Positions 35,329 to 44,988 of a DNA stretch of 64,000 nucleotides are shown piece after piece. The stretch lies in contig NZ_CP096255.1 in assembly GCF_011516635.5 (NCBI RefSeq), forward strand, positions 1,858,501 to 1,922,500, written 5' to 3'. The stretch comes from Bradyrhizobium barranii subsp. apii (GTDB lineage: Bacteria > Pseudomonadota > Alphaproteobacteria > Rhizobiales > Xanthobacteraceae). The position numbers were made by a program, and so were the translations under genes. A model generated the notes under the pieces. That model saw nothing but the letters and a program-made list of their open reading frames with translations, searched no databases and was not told the DNA's origin. Positions within the stretch are counted from its first letter, which is position 1, and every line of letters begins with the position of its first letter.

Positions 35329-36465
35329 TCACACCGCAATGATGTGATCGTCGATCTCGTCGATCCGGTTGACGCCGCACAGGCCCATGGTCGTGAGCAG
35401 CTCCTTCTGGATGATGTCGATCGCCTTGGCGACGCCGGCCTGGCCGCCTGCACCGAGGCCATGGGCGTAGGCGCGGCCGATCATGCAGGACTTTGCGCCG
35501 AGCGCGAGCGCGCGCATCACGTCCTGGCCGGAGCGGACACCGCCGTCGAACATGATCTCCATCTGCGAGCCGACCGCGTCGACGATCTCCGGCAGCGCCT
35601 CAATCGAGGACGGTGCGCCGTCGAGCTGACGGCCGCCATGGTTGGAGACGACCAGTGCCTGCGCGCCGGTCTTCGCGGCGAGCTCGGCGTCCTCGACGTC
35701 GAGGATGCCCTTCAGGATCAGCTTGCCCGGCCAGATGCTGCGGATCCACTCGATGTCGTTCCAGTTCAGCGAGGTGTCGAACTGCGAGTTGATCCAGGTC
35801 GAGAGCGACGTGATGTCGTCGCTGACCTTCAGATGACCGGCGAGATTGCCGAAGGTGCGGCGCTTGCCCTGCAGCACGCCCGACACCCAGGCCGGCTTGG
35901 TGGCGAAATCGATCAGCTTCGACAGCGACCATTCCGGCGGCACCGTCATGCCGTTCTTGATGTCCTGGTGGCGCTGGCCGATCACCTGGAGATCGACGGT
36001 CAGCACGAGCGCGCTGCATTTCGCCGCCATCGCGCGCTGGATCAATTCCTTGATGAAGCCGCGGTCCTTCATCACGTAGAGCTGGAACCAGAACGGCTTC
36101 TCGACATTGGCGGCGATGTCCTCGATCGAGCAGATCGACATCGTCGACTGCGTGAACGGGATGCCGGCGGCCTGCGCGGCGCGGCAGGCGTGAATCTCGC
36201 CGTCGCCATGCTGCATGCCCAGGAGGCCGACGGGCGCCAATATCAACGGCATCGTCGAGGACTCGCCGAGGATCATGGTCGAGGTGTCGCGCCTGGAGAC
36301 GTCGACCAGGACGCGCTGGCGGAACTTGATGGCCTGCATGTCCTCGCGGTTGGCGCGCAGCGTTTCCTCGGCATAGGAGCCGCGGTCGCAATAGTCGAAG
36401 AACGCCTTCGGCACGCGGCGCTGATGCAGCGTGCGAAGATCGTCGATACAGGTGATGTGCTTCAT
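35329..36465 (-). CDS. FMN-dependent alpha-hydroxy-acid oxidizing protein
   Basis: A 378-residue TIM-barrel flavoprotein of the LldD/glycolate oxidase family. The FMN phosphate and catalytic region reads LVVSNHGGRQLDGAPSS, with catalytic His276 and substrate Arg279; EIMFDGGVRSGQDVMRALAL binds FMN. Members oxidise L-lactate, glycolate or mandelate to 2-oxo acids and pass electrons to oxygen or quinone. The MKHITCIDDLRTLHQRRVPK start is family-typical. It stands alone; a lactate role is likely but not proven. Confidence 0.92.
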   Translation of the reverse strand: MKHITCIDDLRTLHQRRVPKAFFDYCDRGSYAEETLRANREDMQAIKFRQRVLVDVSRRDTSTMILGESSTMPLILAPVGLLGMQHGDGEIHACRAAQAAGIPFTQSTMSICSIEDIAANVEKPFWFQLYVMKDRGFIKELIQRAMAAKCSALVLTVDLQVIGQRHQDIKNGMTVPPEWSLSKLIDFATKPAWVSGVLQGKRRTFGNLAGHLKVSDDITSLSTWINSQFDTSLNWNDIEWIRSIWPGKLILKGILDVEDAELAAKTGAQALVVSNHGGRQLDGAPSSIEALPEIVDAVGSQMEIMFDGGVRSGQDVMRALALGAKSCMIGRAYAHGLGAGGQAGVAKAIDIIQKELLTTMGLCGVNRIDEIDDHIIAV

Positions 36466-36542
36466 GAACGTTTCCCCGGCCCGTCTTGCATCAGAAGTCT
36501 TGCTTCAGAAGTCTTGCATCGGAAGATCGAGGGGTCATCTAG

Positions 36543-36750
<208 letters not shown>

Positions 36751-36752
<2 letters not shown>

Positions 36753-36777
36753 GGCGGGTTCCGCTCCGTTCCGCCCT
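36751..36777 (+). terminator. Hairpin after the 55-aa gene
   Basis: AGGGCGG and CCGCCCT form a 7-bp stem with a 13-base loop over the stop codon end. No T run follows, so it may be a weak terminator. Confidence 0.4.
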
Positions 36778-36972
36778 GTCGGCCGGAAATATAGTGCTAA
36801 CAATAAGTTACCGGGGCGGCTTGGGCCCGGTCCCGTAATGATTAATCACATTTTTTGAAGCCAAGTTGGCCGCGAAGGCATTATAACGTCTCAGCAAATC
36901 AGGGATGCGGGGCCCTTTCGGGCATCCCGTAGTTGTAGAGGGGTCCCTGATTGATGTTGCGTGGGGGACGAT

Positions 36973-38316
36973 ATGAGCCGCAAATATTTCGGGACGGACG
37001 GGATTCGGGGCCGCGCCAACGGACTGATCACGCCGGAGCTCGCGCTCAAGGTCGGCCAGGCCGCAGGCCTTGCGTTTCAGCGCGGTGACCATCGCCACCG
37101 GGTCGTGATCGGCAAGGACACGCGTCTGTCCGGCTACATGATCGAATATGCGATGGTCGCGGGCTTCACCTCGGTCGGCATGGACGTGCTGCTGGTCGGC
37201 CCGATGCCGACGCCGGCGGTCGCGATGCTGACCAAGTCGATGCGCGCCGATCTCGGCGTGATGATCTCGGCCTCGCACAATTTGTTCGAGGACAACGGCA
37301 TCAAGCTGTTCGGCCCGCAGGGCTTCAAGCTGTCCGACGACGTCGAGAAGCAGATCGAGCAGCTGCTCGACGAATCCCTCGACAAGCGGCTCGCTCAGAG
37401 CGCGAGCCTCGGCCGCGCCCGCCGTATCGACGGCGTGCATGACCGCTACATCGAATTCGCCAAGCGTACGCTGCCGCGCGATCTCTCGCTCGACGGCCTG
37501 CGCGTCGTGGTCGATTGCGCCAACGGCGCCGCCTACAAGGTGGTGCCGGAAGCGCTGTGGGAATTGGGCGCCGACGTCGTGCCGATCGGCGTCGAGCCCG
37601 ACGGTTTCAACATCAACAAGGAATGCGGCTCGACCTCGCCGGAAACGCTGTCGAAGAAGGTGCGCGAGATGCGCGCCGACATCGGCATCGCGCTCGACGG
37701 CGACGCCGATCGCGTCATCCTGGTCGACGAGCGCGGCCACACCGTCGACGGCGACCAGCTGCTCGCGGTGATCGCGCAGAGCTGGAAGGAAGACGGCCGG
37801 CTGTCGCGGCCGGGCATCGTCGCCACCGTGATGTCCAATCTCGGCCTCGAACGCTTCCTCAAGGGGCAGGGGCTCGATCTCGTGCGCACGCCGGTCGGCG
37901 ACCGCTACGTGCTCGAGCAGATGCTGAAAGGCGGCTACAATCTCGGCGGCGAGCAGTCCGGCCACATCATCCTGTCCGACTATGCCACCACCGGCGACGG
38001 CTTCGTTGCGGCGCTGCAGGTGCTGGCCGTGGTGCAGAAGCTGCGCCGGCCCGTGTCGGAGGTCTGCCACCGTTTCGACCCGCTGCCGCAGATCCTGAAG
38101 AACGTCCGCTACAAGAGCGGCAAGCCGCTCGAGGATTCCGACGTCAAATCGGCGATCTCCGACGGCGAGAAGCGGCTCAACGGCCACGGCCGCCTTCTGA
38201 TCCGCTCGTCCGGCACCGAGCCCGTGATCCGCGTCATGGGCGAGGGCGAGGACCGCCTGCTGGTCGAGGACGTCGTCGACACCATCGTCTCCGCGCTCGG
38301 ACAGGCCGCGGCCTGA
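36973..38316 (+). CDS. glmM: Phosphoglucosamine mutase
   Basis: A 447-residue enzyme converting glucosamine-6-phosphate to glucosamine-1-phosphate for peptidoglycan and lipopolysaccharide precursors. The phospho-serine loop is [15 protein letters not shown] with active Ser101, the metal loop is [14 protein letters not shown], the sugar loop is GGEQSGHII and the phosphate-binding end is [13 protein letters not shown]. The length is normal. The leader has arms GGGATGC / GGCATCCC around 36901-36926 that may be a small regulatory or terminating hairpin. It is not preceded by folP here, unlike many genomes. Confidence 0.97.
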   Translation: MSRKYFGTDGIRGRANGLITPELALKVGQAAGLAFQRGDHRHRVVIGKDTRLSGYMIEYAMVAGFTSVGMDVLLVGPMPTPAVAMLTKSMRADLGVMISASHNLFEDNGIKLFGPQGFKLSDDVEKQIEQLLDESLDKRLAQSASLGRARRIDGVHDRYIEFAKRTLPRDLSLDGLRVVVDCANGAAYKVVPEALWELGADVVPIGVEPDGFNINKECGSTSPETLSKKVREMRADIGIALDGDADRVILVDERGHTVDGDQLLAVIAQSWKEDGRLSRPGIVATVMSNLGLERFLKGQGLDLVRTPVGDRYVLEQMLKGGYNLGGEQSGHIILSDYATTGDGFVAALQVLAVVQKLRRPVSEVCHRFDPLPQILKNVRYKSGKPLEDSDVKSAISDGEKRLNGHGRLLIRSSGTEPVIRVMGEGEDRLLVEDVVDTIVSALGQAAA

Positions 38317-38342
38317 GGCGCATCGCTACGCGAAGCACGATC

Positions 38343-38428
38343 GTAGCCCGGATGGAGCGCAGCGAAATCCGGGGATCGCGCCCGCGGACATAGACGTCCC
38401 GGATTACGCTTCGCTCCATCCGGGCTAC
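38343..38428. repeat. GTAGCCCGGATGGAGCG inverted repeat
   Basis: GTAGCCCGGATGGAGCGCAGCG pairs with CGCTTCGCTCCATCCGGGCTAC with AATCCGGG / CCCGGATT inside, a classic bradyrhizobial intergenic palindrome. It begins 26 bases after glmM. Confidence 0.85.
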
Positions 38429-38613
38429 GAGATCCCCGGACCCTCATGGTGAGGAGCCCGCCAACGGTGAGCGTCTCGAACCAAGCAGGGCGTGTCGCCT
38501 CGCGGTGAAACCGGCACGTGCATTCCAGCCATCGACGATTGGCGGTGGATCGGCCGCAGCCGGCATCGTAGTTAGGCGGTGCGGCAATCTGCCGTGCCCG
38601 CCAGGATGCTCCA

Positions 38614-39864
38614 TTGAACAAGCCTGTCGTCGTCTCCGAGGAAACGCTGACCGAACCGGTCGTCGTCAGCCACGTGGCGCCCGCCGCCCGGGCTGCCGCA
38701 GGGCCGGCCTATGTCGTGCTCGCCGGCATCAGCTTCTCGCACTTCCTCAACGACACCATGCAGTCGCTGATCGCCTCGGTGTATCCGATCCTGAAGGACA
38801 CCTACGCGCTCGACTTCGCGCAGATCGGCATGATCACGCTGGCCTTCCAGTTCACTGCCTCGCTGCTCCAGCCGGTGGTCGGCCATTACACCGACAAGAA
38901 GGCGCAGCCCTATTCGCTGTCGATCGGCATGGCCTCGACTTTCTTCGGCCTGCTGCTGCTCAGCGCGGCGCACCAATATCTCGTCATCCTGATTGCTGCC
39001 GCGCTGGTCGGCCTCGGCTCGGCGGTGTTTCACCCTGAATCCGCGCGCATCGCGCGGCTCGCCTCCGGCGGCCGCTATGGTTTCGCGCAATCGGTGTTCC
39101 AGCTCGGCGGCAGCTTCGGCACGTCGATGGGGCCGTTGCTGGCGGCGCTGATCGTGGTGCCGTTCGGGCAGGGCAGCATCGCATGGTTCTCCTCGATCGC
39201 GTTCCTCGCGATCCTCATCCTCTGGCGCATCGGCCGCTGGTACGAGCCGCAGATCAAGGCGAAGAAGACGGCGACGGTTCAGGCCCATCCCGACGCGCCG
39301 AGCTCGCGCCGCGTCGCGGTCGCGCTTGCCGTGCTGGTGGCGCTCTTGTTCTCGAAGCAGCTCGACGTCTCGAGCCTGTCGAGCTACTACATCTTCTATC
39401 TGATCGATCGCTTCGGCGTGTCGACGCAGGCGGCGCAGATCTATCTCTTCATCTTCCTCGCCGCGAATGCGGTCGGCGCGTTCTTCGGCGGTCCGCTGGG
39501 CGATCGCTTCGGCCGCAAGATCGTGATCTGGATCTCGATCCTCGGCGCGCTGCCGTTCACGCTGGCGCTGCCTTATGCCGGGCTCTATGCGAGCGCGGTG
39601 CTGTCGGTGATCATCGGCCTGATCATCTCCTCGACGACGTCGTCGATCATCGTGTTCGCGCAGGAACTGGTGCCGCACCGCTTCGGCATGATCTCGGGCG
39701 TGTTCTTCGGCGTTGCCTTCGGCATCGGCGGTCTGGGTGCCGCCGTGCTCGGCAAGCTCGCCGATCACACCTCGATCGAGTTCGTCTACCAGGTCTGTGC
39801 CTGGCTGCCGGCGATCGGCCTGCTTGCGGTGTTCCTGCCCAAGCTGCCGCGGCACCTGCGTTAA
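38614..39864 (+). CDS. MFS transporter, fosmidomycin-resistance (Fsr)-like
   Basis: A 416-residue inner-membrane efflux protein with 12 helices. The Fsr-type start is ISFSHFLNDTMQSLIASVYP and the loop after helix 2 reads GHYTDKKAQPYS. FGGPLGDRFGRK is the repeated MFS motif A in the second half. The start is TTG with AGGATGCTCCA upstream; the first ~30 residues are a polar extension. Fsr relatives export fosmidomycin and other compounds; the real substrate is unknown. Confidence 0.88.
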   Translation: MNKPVVVSEETLTEPVVVSHVAPAARAAAGPAYVVLAGISFSHFLNDTMQSLIASVYPILKDTYALDFAQIGMITLAFQFTASLLQPVVGHYTDKKAQPYSLSIGMASTFFGLLLLSAAHQYLVILIAAALVGLGSAVFHPESARIARLASGGRYGFAQSVFQLGGSFGTSMGPLLAALIVVPFGQGSIAWFSSIAFLAILILWRIGRWYEPQIKAKKTATVQAHPDAPSSRRVAVALAVLVALLFSKQLDVSSLSSYYIFYLIDRFGVSTQAAQIYLFIFLAANAVGAFFGGPLGDRFGRKIVIWISILGALPFTLALPYAGLYASAVLSVIIGLIISSTTSSIIVFAQELVPHRFGMISGVFFGVAFGIGGLGAAVLGKLADHTSIEFVYQVCAWLPAIGLLAVFLPKLPRHLR

Positions 39865-40091
39865 TAAATCCTTTTCGCTGCATTGCGGCTTCATCAATCG
39901 TTAGCAATTGGCGCGTCGGGGCGCCGCTTTTTTGCAACGCTTCTGCCGCATGCGCGCGAGTGGTGAGAAAAAATCAACCTTAAAAATTAGGGTTAAGTGG
40001 CGCTTAAACATTTGGTGCCATCGTCCTCCCGTGAGTTTCCAGAACGTGGGGCGTCAGCATTTTGCCTCACCGGCCATAAGGACGAAGCCAA

Positions 40092-40928
40092 ATGCGTAGC
40101 GTTAAGTCTCTCCTTGCCGCAGGTGCGGCGACCCTCATCTCGTCGATGGCGTTCGCCGCCGATATGCCGATCGCCGCTCCGCCTCCCATGTACGCGCCGC
40201 CGGCTCCGCCCGCCGACTTCGGCGGCTGGTATCTCCGCGGTGACATCGGCATGACCAACCAGAGCGCCAAGCGGATCGACAGCGCGACCGCGCAGACGTT
40301 CCCGACCCAGACCGTGGGCCTCGGCTTCGATAGCTCGCCGCTGTTCGACCTCGGCGTCGGTTATCGCTTCAACAACTGGTTCCGCACCGACGTGATCGGC
40401 CAGTATCGCGGCAAGGCCAATCTGCACGGTTCGGACAACGTCACGCTCAGCGCGACCGACTTCGAAGCCAACAACTACTCCGGCAGCAAGTCCGAGTGGG
40501 TCGTCATGGCCAACGCCTATGTCGATCTCGGCTCCTGGTGGTGCATCACCCCGTTCATCGGCGCCGGTGTCGGCGGTTCCTACAACAAGCTCAGCGGCTT
40601 CCGTGACGACGGCACCCGGATCAATCCCGGCGGGCTCTCCAACAGCGTGACCTACTTCGCCGACAACGGTAAGTGGAATTTCGCCTGGGCCGCCCATGCC
40701 GGTCTCGCCTACAAGGTCAGCCCCGGCCTCACCGTCGAACTCGCCTACAGCTACATGGATCTCGGCGACGCCAATCCCGGCAACTTCCGCGCCTACGACA
40801 ACAGCATCTCGGGTCCGTCGACGATCAAGGTCAAGGACATCACCTCGCATGACGTGAAGCTCGGCGTGCGTTGGGATCTGAGCAGCCCGCCGGCCTACAT
40901 GCCGCCGCCGCTCGTCACCAAGGGCTGA
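40092..40928 (+). CDS. Outer-membrane beta-barrel protein (Omp25/RopB-like)
   Basis: A 278-residue protein with a signal peptide (LLAAGAATLISSMAFAAD) and proline-rich linker (PIAAPPPMYAPPAPP). An eight-stranded-type barrel follows: GGWYLRGDIGMTNQSAKRID, DLGVGYRFNNWFRTDVIGQY, CITPFIGAGVGGSYNKLS, VELAYSYMDLGDANPGNF and DVKLGVRWDLSS. The alphaproteobacterial Omp25/RopB group has this layout. The leader (39865-40091) is AT-richer and may hold a strong promoter. A terminator follows. Confidence 0.88.
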   Translation: MRSVKSLLAAGAATLISSMAFAADMPIAAPPPMYAPPAPPADFGGWYLRGDIGMTNQSAKRIDSATAQTFPTQTVGLGFDSSPLFDLGVGYRFNNWFRTDVIGQYRGKANLHGSDNVTLSATDFEANNYSGSKSEWVVMANAYVDLGSWWCITPFIGAGVGGSYNKLSGFRDDGTRINPGGLSNSVTYFADNGKWNFAWAAHAGLAYKVSPGLTVELAYSYMDLGDANPGNFRAYDNSISGPSTIKVKDITSHDVKLGVRWDLSSPPAYMPPPLVTKG

Positions 40929-40956
40929 TTGTCAGCTCCATCGCTTAACGTCTCTT

Positions 40957-40986
40957 AACGGCGCGGGATCATCCCGCGCCGTTTTG
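40957..40986 (+). terminator. Rho-independent terminator after the Omp gene
   Basis: AACGGCGCGGGAT and ATCCCGCGCCGTT form a long GC stem with nearly no loop, followed by TTG and T-rich sequence. Confidence 0.85.
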
Positions 40987-41095
40987 CTTTGCGTATTTTT
41001 CATGGCGAGCGGCGACGAAAGCATCCGACGCAACCATTGGTTAAGGTTAACAGGCGATGATCATCGCAACAGTTCGAGTTCGATGGAGCGTTGTG

Positions 41096-41977
41096 ATGCG
41101 TGGGCTGATGTTGTTGGCGGCGGTGATGTTGGGGACGGTGTCTGCTGCGCACGCGGCCGATCTCTCCGATCTTCCCATCTTGCGCGGCAGCTTCACCGAC
41201 GGCCTGTCGAAGTCATCCCATAATTGGGACGGCTTCTATGTCGGCGGCCAGTTCGGCTTTGCCACGACCGACATCGACTTCAGTCACGCCCCGAAGTCGA
41301 TGACCGATTTCATGCTTCGCAACAGCATCCTGCAGGCGCCGGTCGGCGGTTGGTCGCTGCTGCCGAAAAACCACGTGCAGTCGACGGGGTTCGGCGCCTA
41401 TGTGGGCAAGAACTGGCAGCTCTACGACGCCGTGATGGGCGTCGAAGCCAATTACAGCTACATGAGCAGCATATCGAGCACGGCCAGCGACTCCATGGGC
41501 CGAATACTTCCCGGCGAAACGGGTCCCGCGGGCCATACCTACACTTACGACACCTCGCTCGGTGGCGGTGCTTCATTGAAGCTCAAGGATTATGCGACTT
41601 TCCGGGGTCGGGTCGGCTGGGACGGCGGCGACTTCATGCCGTATGGTTTCGCCGGGCTGGCGGTCGGGCGCGCTGAAGTCTCGCGATTTGCGACCGTGAA
41701 TTGGCAGAAATACGACGACTTCGACGAGGCTGTGGTCAGCGGCGGCGTGACTACGACGGTTCATCGCCATCTTCCCGCCGGTTCAGCCACACTGTCCAGC
41801 ACCGAGCAGCGCACCAACAGCTTTATGTACGGATGGACGGCCGGCATCGGCGTCGAATACGCGATCTGCGGCAACTTCCTCATTCGCGGTGAATGGGAGC
41901 ATGTCGGCTTCTCAAACGTGAAGGACATTACTGTCGGCCTGAACAACTTCCGCGTCGGCGCCGGCTACCAGTTCTAG
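41096..41977 (+). CDS. Outer-membrane beta-barrel protein
   Basis: A 293-residue protein with a signal peptide (MLLAAVMLGTVSAAHAAD) and barrel strands GFYVGGQFGFATTDIDFSHA, AYVGKNWQLYDAVMGVEANY, FRGRVGWDGGDFMPYGFAGL and the closing LNNFRVGAGYQF, which ends with Phe as barrels do. It is related to but not a copy of the preceding Omp gene. The start at 41096 has GGAG 8 bases upstream and gives the signal peptide directly; the frame is open 13 codons earlier. Function is structural or porin-like by inference. Confidence 0.85.
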   Translation: MRGLMLLAAVMLGTVSAAHAADLSDLPILRGSFTDGLSKSSHNWDGFYVGGQFGFATTDIDFSHAPKSMTDFMLRNSILQAPVGGWSLLPKNHVQSTGFGAYVGKNWQLYDAVMGVEANYSYMSSISSTASDSMGRILPGETGPAGHTYTYDTSLGGGASLKLKDYATFRGRVGWDGGDFMPYGFAGLAVGRAEVSRFATVNWQKYDDFDEAVVSGGVTTTVHRHLPAGSATLSSTEQRTNSFMYGWTAGIGVEYAICGNFLIRGEWEHVGFSNVKDITVGLNNFRVGAGYQF

Positions 41978-42048
41978 ACGCGCCGATGCAGCCGGTTGAC
42001 AGGGCGGCGGCGTCCTGATGCTCTGTCGCTAGACGCGGAGCGGCAGCG

Positions 42049-42639
42049 ATGAAGATCTACGGCGATACCAACTCCGGAAATTGTCTGAAGGTGAAGTGGG
42101 TCTGCGACAAGCTCGCGCTGCCCTACCACTGGATCGAGATCGACACCCGCAAGGGCGAGACGCGCACGCCGCAATTCCTGAAAATGAACGGCGCGGGCCA
42201 GGTGCCGACCGTCGCCTTCGACGACGGCCGCACGCTGGCGCAGTCCAATGCCATCATCCGCTATCTCGCCCGCGACAGCGCGCTCGTTCCGCGCGATGCC
42301 TTCACTGCGGCCAAGATGGACGAATGGCTGTTCTGGGAACAGTACAGCCACGAGCCCTATATCGCGGTGTGCCGCTTCCAGCTGGTCTATCTCGGCAAGG
42401 ATGCGTCCGAGCTCGATCCTGACAAGGTCAAGCGCGGCTATGCGGCGCTCGACCGCATGGAGCAGCATCTTGCGGCAAGCCGCTTCTTCGCCGGCGAAGA
42501 GGTTTCGCTCGCCGACGTCTCGCTGCTCGCCTATACCCGCCTCGCGCATGAAGGTGGCTTCGATCTCGGCCGCCATGCCGCCATCCGCCGCTGGATCGGC
42601 GAGGCCGAAGCCTGGCTCGGCCTTCCACCGGCGCGCTGA
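42049..42639 (+). CDS. Glutathione S-transferase family protein
   Basis: A 196-residue GST: MKIYGDTNSGNCLKVKWVCD, then TPQFLKMNGAGQVPTVAFDD and AQSNAIIRYLARDS in the thioredoxin-like half, and AGEEVSLADVSLLAYTRLAHE in the helical half. The first Ser/Asn region (TNSGN) replaces the usual Tyr/Ser-Cys site. It resembles the 24557-25207 GST more than the 16909-17607 one. A GNAT pseudogene follows. Confidence 0.92.
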   Translation: MKIYGDTNSGNCLKVKWVCDKLALPYHWIEIDTRKGETRTPQFLKMNGAGQVPTVAFDDGRTLAQSNAIIRYLARDSALVPRDAFTAAKMDEWLFWEQYSHEPYIAVCRFQLVYLGKDASELDPDKVKRGYAALDRMEQHLAASRFFAGEEVSLADVSLLAYTRLAHEGGFDLGRHAAIRRWIGEAEAWLGLPPAR

Positions 42640-42669
42640 GAGTCGCGCTGATTCTTGGAGTTTCCCGAC

Positions 42670-43134
42670 ATGAACGAGAAGTCCGTCTCCATCCGTCCCG
42701 CGCGCCGCGAGGACGTTGCGGCGATCGTCGCCATGCTTGCCGACGATTATCTCGGGCGCGCCCGCGAGCGCGTGGAGGATCCCTTGCCTGAGTCCTATTA
42801 CGAGGCGTTCGAGCGGGTCGCGCGCGATCAAAATCTCACGCTCGTGGTGGCAGAGAGCGAGGGCAGGGTGGTCGGCTGCCTGCAACTTGCGATCTTGCCG
42901 GGCATCAGCACGCAAGGCGGCATCCGCGGCTTGCTCGAAGATGTCCGCGTTGCTTCCGATTGTCGCAGCCGCGGCATCGGCGAGCAGCTGGTGTAATGGG
43001 CGGTCGCGGAAGCGAAAGCGCGCGGCTGCAATCTGGTCGAACTGCTGACGCATCAGACGCGAACAGACGCGCAGCGCTTCTACAAGCGGCTCGGCTTCGC
43101 TGCGAGTCACGTCGGCATGACTGTCCGCTTTTGA
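42670..43134 (+). pseudogene. GNAT acetyltransferase with in-frame stop codon
   Basis: The frame starts MNEKSVSIRPARREDVAAIV and reads through GGIRGLLEDVRVASDCRSRG, with the acetyl-CoA loop SRGIGEQLV. A TAA stands at 42994-42996. The same frame then continues WAVAEAKARGCNLVELLTHQ, RFYKRLGFAASHVGMTVRF and stops at 43132-43134, exactly the missing C-terminal part. One base change (CAA to TAA) explains it. The truncated protein lacks the last strands and helix and would not fold. Unlike the other broken genes here, it is a nonsense change, not an indel. Confidence 0.85.
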
Positions 43135-43292
43135 CGCAGCTCGTCGCGAGCCTTGCGCGATCAGCAAATTCGGATCGCGCATTCGTTCATATTAAGAGCC
43201 GGTAAACTACCCAGCCGTCGTTCACGTTGAGCCGGGAACGAACGGTGCTACGGCAGCGTCAGACACCGGGCTCGGTCGGTTCGGGGATTTCG

Positions 43293-43499
43293 ATGACAAG
43301 CTATTCCATGATCAAGGTCGGCAACGATTACGTCGTGCAGGCCAATGACAAATGCATTTTGAAAGTCGGCAGCCGCCGTCGTGCCGCGCAATTGATCAGC
43401 GATGCCACGGACTTGCTGAACGCGCTTGCCGTGGTCGAATCCCCCAAGATTGCGCCGGAAGCGCCTTCACTCCAGCGTGAGACGCCGGAACTTCCTTGA
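43293..43499 (+). CDS. Small conserved protein (68 aa)
   Basis: A 68-residue soluble protein: MTSYSMIKVGNDYVVQANDK, CILKVGSRRRAAQLISDATD, then LLNALAVVES and a polar Pro/Glu tail. The strand-strand-helix opening followed by a helix resembles small RNA- or DNA-associated folds, but I recognise no family. It ends about 80 bases before serC, whose leader may form part of its 3' region. Start chosen for the best frame; an upstream GTG would add 22 residues. Confidence 0.65.
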   Translation: MTSYSMIKVGNDYVVQANDKCILKVGSRRRAAQLISDATDLLNALAVVESPKIAPEAPSLQRETPELP

Positions 43500-43512
43500 C
43501 GACTCTTCCCGT

Positions 43513-43578
43513 TTCCCGTATCAGCCGCGGCGGGACACCTCCCCCCAACGGGAGGCTTACTATCTGGAAGGGTAGATT
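43513..43578 (+). ncRNA. serC RNA motif (leader of serC)
   Basis: Immediately before serC, CCTCCC and GGGAGG form a first stem (CACCTCCCCCCAACGGGAGGC) and CTATCTGGAAGGGTAG a second, overlapping the ribosome-binding site (GAAGGGTAG). This is the arrangement of the alphaproteobacterial serC motif described from comparative genomics, a cis-regulatory RNA with unknown ligand. Call made from recalled pattern and position; covariance was not tested. Confidence 0.65.
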
Positions 43579-44751
43579 ATGACTGTAGCGAAGCCCGCTT
43601 CGCGGCCGAACGTGCCGCATTTCTCCTCCGGCCCCTGCGCCAAGCGCCCCGGCTGGAACGCCCAAAATCTCAAGGACGCAGCGCTCGGCCGTTCGCATCG
43701 CGCGAAGGTCGGCAAGACCAAGCTCAAGCTCGCGATCGATCTGACGCGCGAAGTGCTTGAGGTGCCCGCCGATTATCGCATCGGCATCGTGCCGGCGTCC
43801 GACACCGGCGCGGTCGAGATGGCGCTGTGGTCGCTGCTCGGTGCACGGCCCGTCACCACGCTCGCCTGGGAATCGTTCGGCGAGGGCTGGGTCAGCGACA
43901 TCGTCAAGGAATTGAAGCTCAAGGACGTCACCAAGCTCAACGCTGCCTACGGTGAGATCCCCGATCTCTCGAAGGTCGATCCCAACAGCGACGTCGTCTT
44001 CACCTGGAACGGCACCACGTCAGGTGTGCGCGTGCCGAACGCCGACTGGATCAGCGCGACCCGCGAAGGCCTGACCATTTGCGACGCGACGTCTGCCGCG
44101 TTCGCGCAACCGCTCGACTGGGCCAAGCTCGACGTCGTCACCTTCTCCTGGCAGAAGGCGCTCGGCGGTGAAGCCGCGCACGGCATGCTGATCCTGTCGC
44201 CCCGCGCGGTGGAGCGGCTCGAGACCTACAAGCCGGCCTGGCCGCTGCCGAAGATCTTCCGCATGACCAAGGGCGGCAAGATCAACGAAGGCATCTTCGT
44301 CGGCGAGACGATCAACACGCCGTCGATGCTGTGCGTCGAGGATTATCTCGATGCGCTGAACTGGGCCAAGTCGATCGGCGGCCTCAAGGCGCTGATCGCG
44401 CGTGCCGACGCCAACACCAAGGTGCTCGCCGACTGGAAGGCGAAGACGCCCTGGATCGACTTCCTGGCCAAGGACGCCGCGATCCGCTCCAACACCTCGG
44501 TGTGCCTGAAGTTCACCGATCCCGCGATCACCTCGCTCTCCGAGGACGCGCAGGCCGACTTCTCCAAGAAGCTGGTCGCGCTGGTCGAGAAGGAAGGCGC
44601 GGGCTACGACTTCGCCTACTACCGCGATGCACCGGCCGGCCTGCGCATCTGGTGCGGTGCCACGGTCGAAGCCAGGGACGTCGAGCTCTTGACCCAGTGG
44701 ATCGACTGGGCGTTTGCCGAGACCAAGGCGCAGCTCGCCAAGGCGGCTTAG
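43579..44751 (+). CDS. serC: Phosphoserine aminotransferase
   Basis: A 390-residue PLP enzyme converting 3-phosphohydroxypyruvate and glutamate to phosphoserine and 2-oxoglutarate. The PLP Lys is Lys193 in [35 protein letters not shown] and RVPNADWIS are the alphaproteobacterial subgroup signatures. This group is longer than the E. coli enzyme (362). It leads the serC-serA pair and sits behind the serC RNA motif. Confidence 0.95.
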   Translation: MTVAKPASRPNVPHFSSGPCAKRPGWNAQNLKDAALGRSHRAKVGKTKLKLAIDLTREVLEVPADYRIGIVPASDTGAVEMALWSLLGARPVTTLAWESFGEGWVSDIVKELKLKDVTKLNAAYGEIPDLSKVDPNSDVVFTWNGTTSGVRVPNADWISATREGLTICDATSAAFAQPLDWAKLDVVTFSWQKALGGEAAHGMLILSPRAVERLETYKPAWPLPKIFRMTKGGKINEGIFVGETINTPSMLCVEDYLDALNWAKSIGGLKALIARADANTKVLADWKAKTPWIDFLAKDAAIRSNTSVCLKFTDPAITSLSEDAQADFSKKLVALVEKEGAGYDFAYYRDAPAGLRIWCGATVEARDVELLTQWIDWAFAETKAQLAKAA

Positions 44752-44757
44752 TTTTTT

Positions 44758-44909
44758 CACCTCTCCCCGTTCTTACGGGGAGAGGTCGGATCGCGCCTGG
44801 CGATGCGAAGCATCGTCCAGCAGCAATCCGGGTGAGGGGCTCTCTCCGCTTGCACCTTCGCCTGTGGCTGCCGCTCACCCCAACCCTCGCCCCGTAAGAA
44901 CGGGGAGAG
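44758..44909. repeat. CTCTCCCCGTTCTTACGGGGAGAG repeat between serC and serA
   Basis: CTCTCCCCGT / ACGGGGAGAG hairpins stand at both ends (44761-44784 and 44886-44909), with CGGGTGAGGGG / CACCCCAACCCTCG between. The repeat may lower serA expression relative to serC by weak termination. Same family as 29864-29899. Confidence 0.85.
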
Positions 44910-44988
44910 CGGGAAGACAAAGCTTCTTCACTCAATTCCGGCCGTCGCAGGCCGATCCTCCCGTTAGGGAAGGCGAAGGATCATCCCC

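Noticed and set aside
36808..38187. 459-codon minus-strand frame opposite glmM
   Set aside because: Antisense shadow of glmM with no family character.
38572..39897. 441-codon minus-strand frame opposite the Fsr-like gene
   Set aside because: Antisense shadow; Arg/Asp/Glu/His-rich composition typical of such frames.
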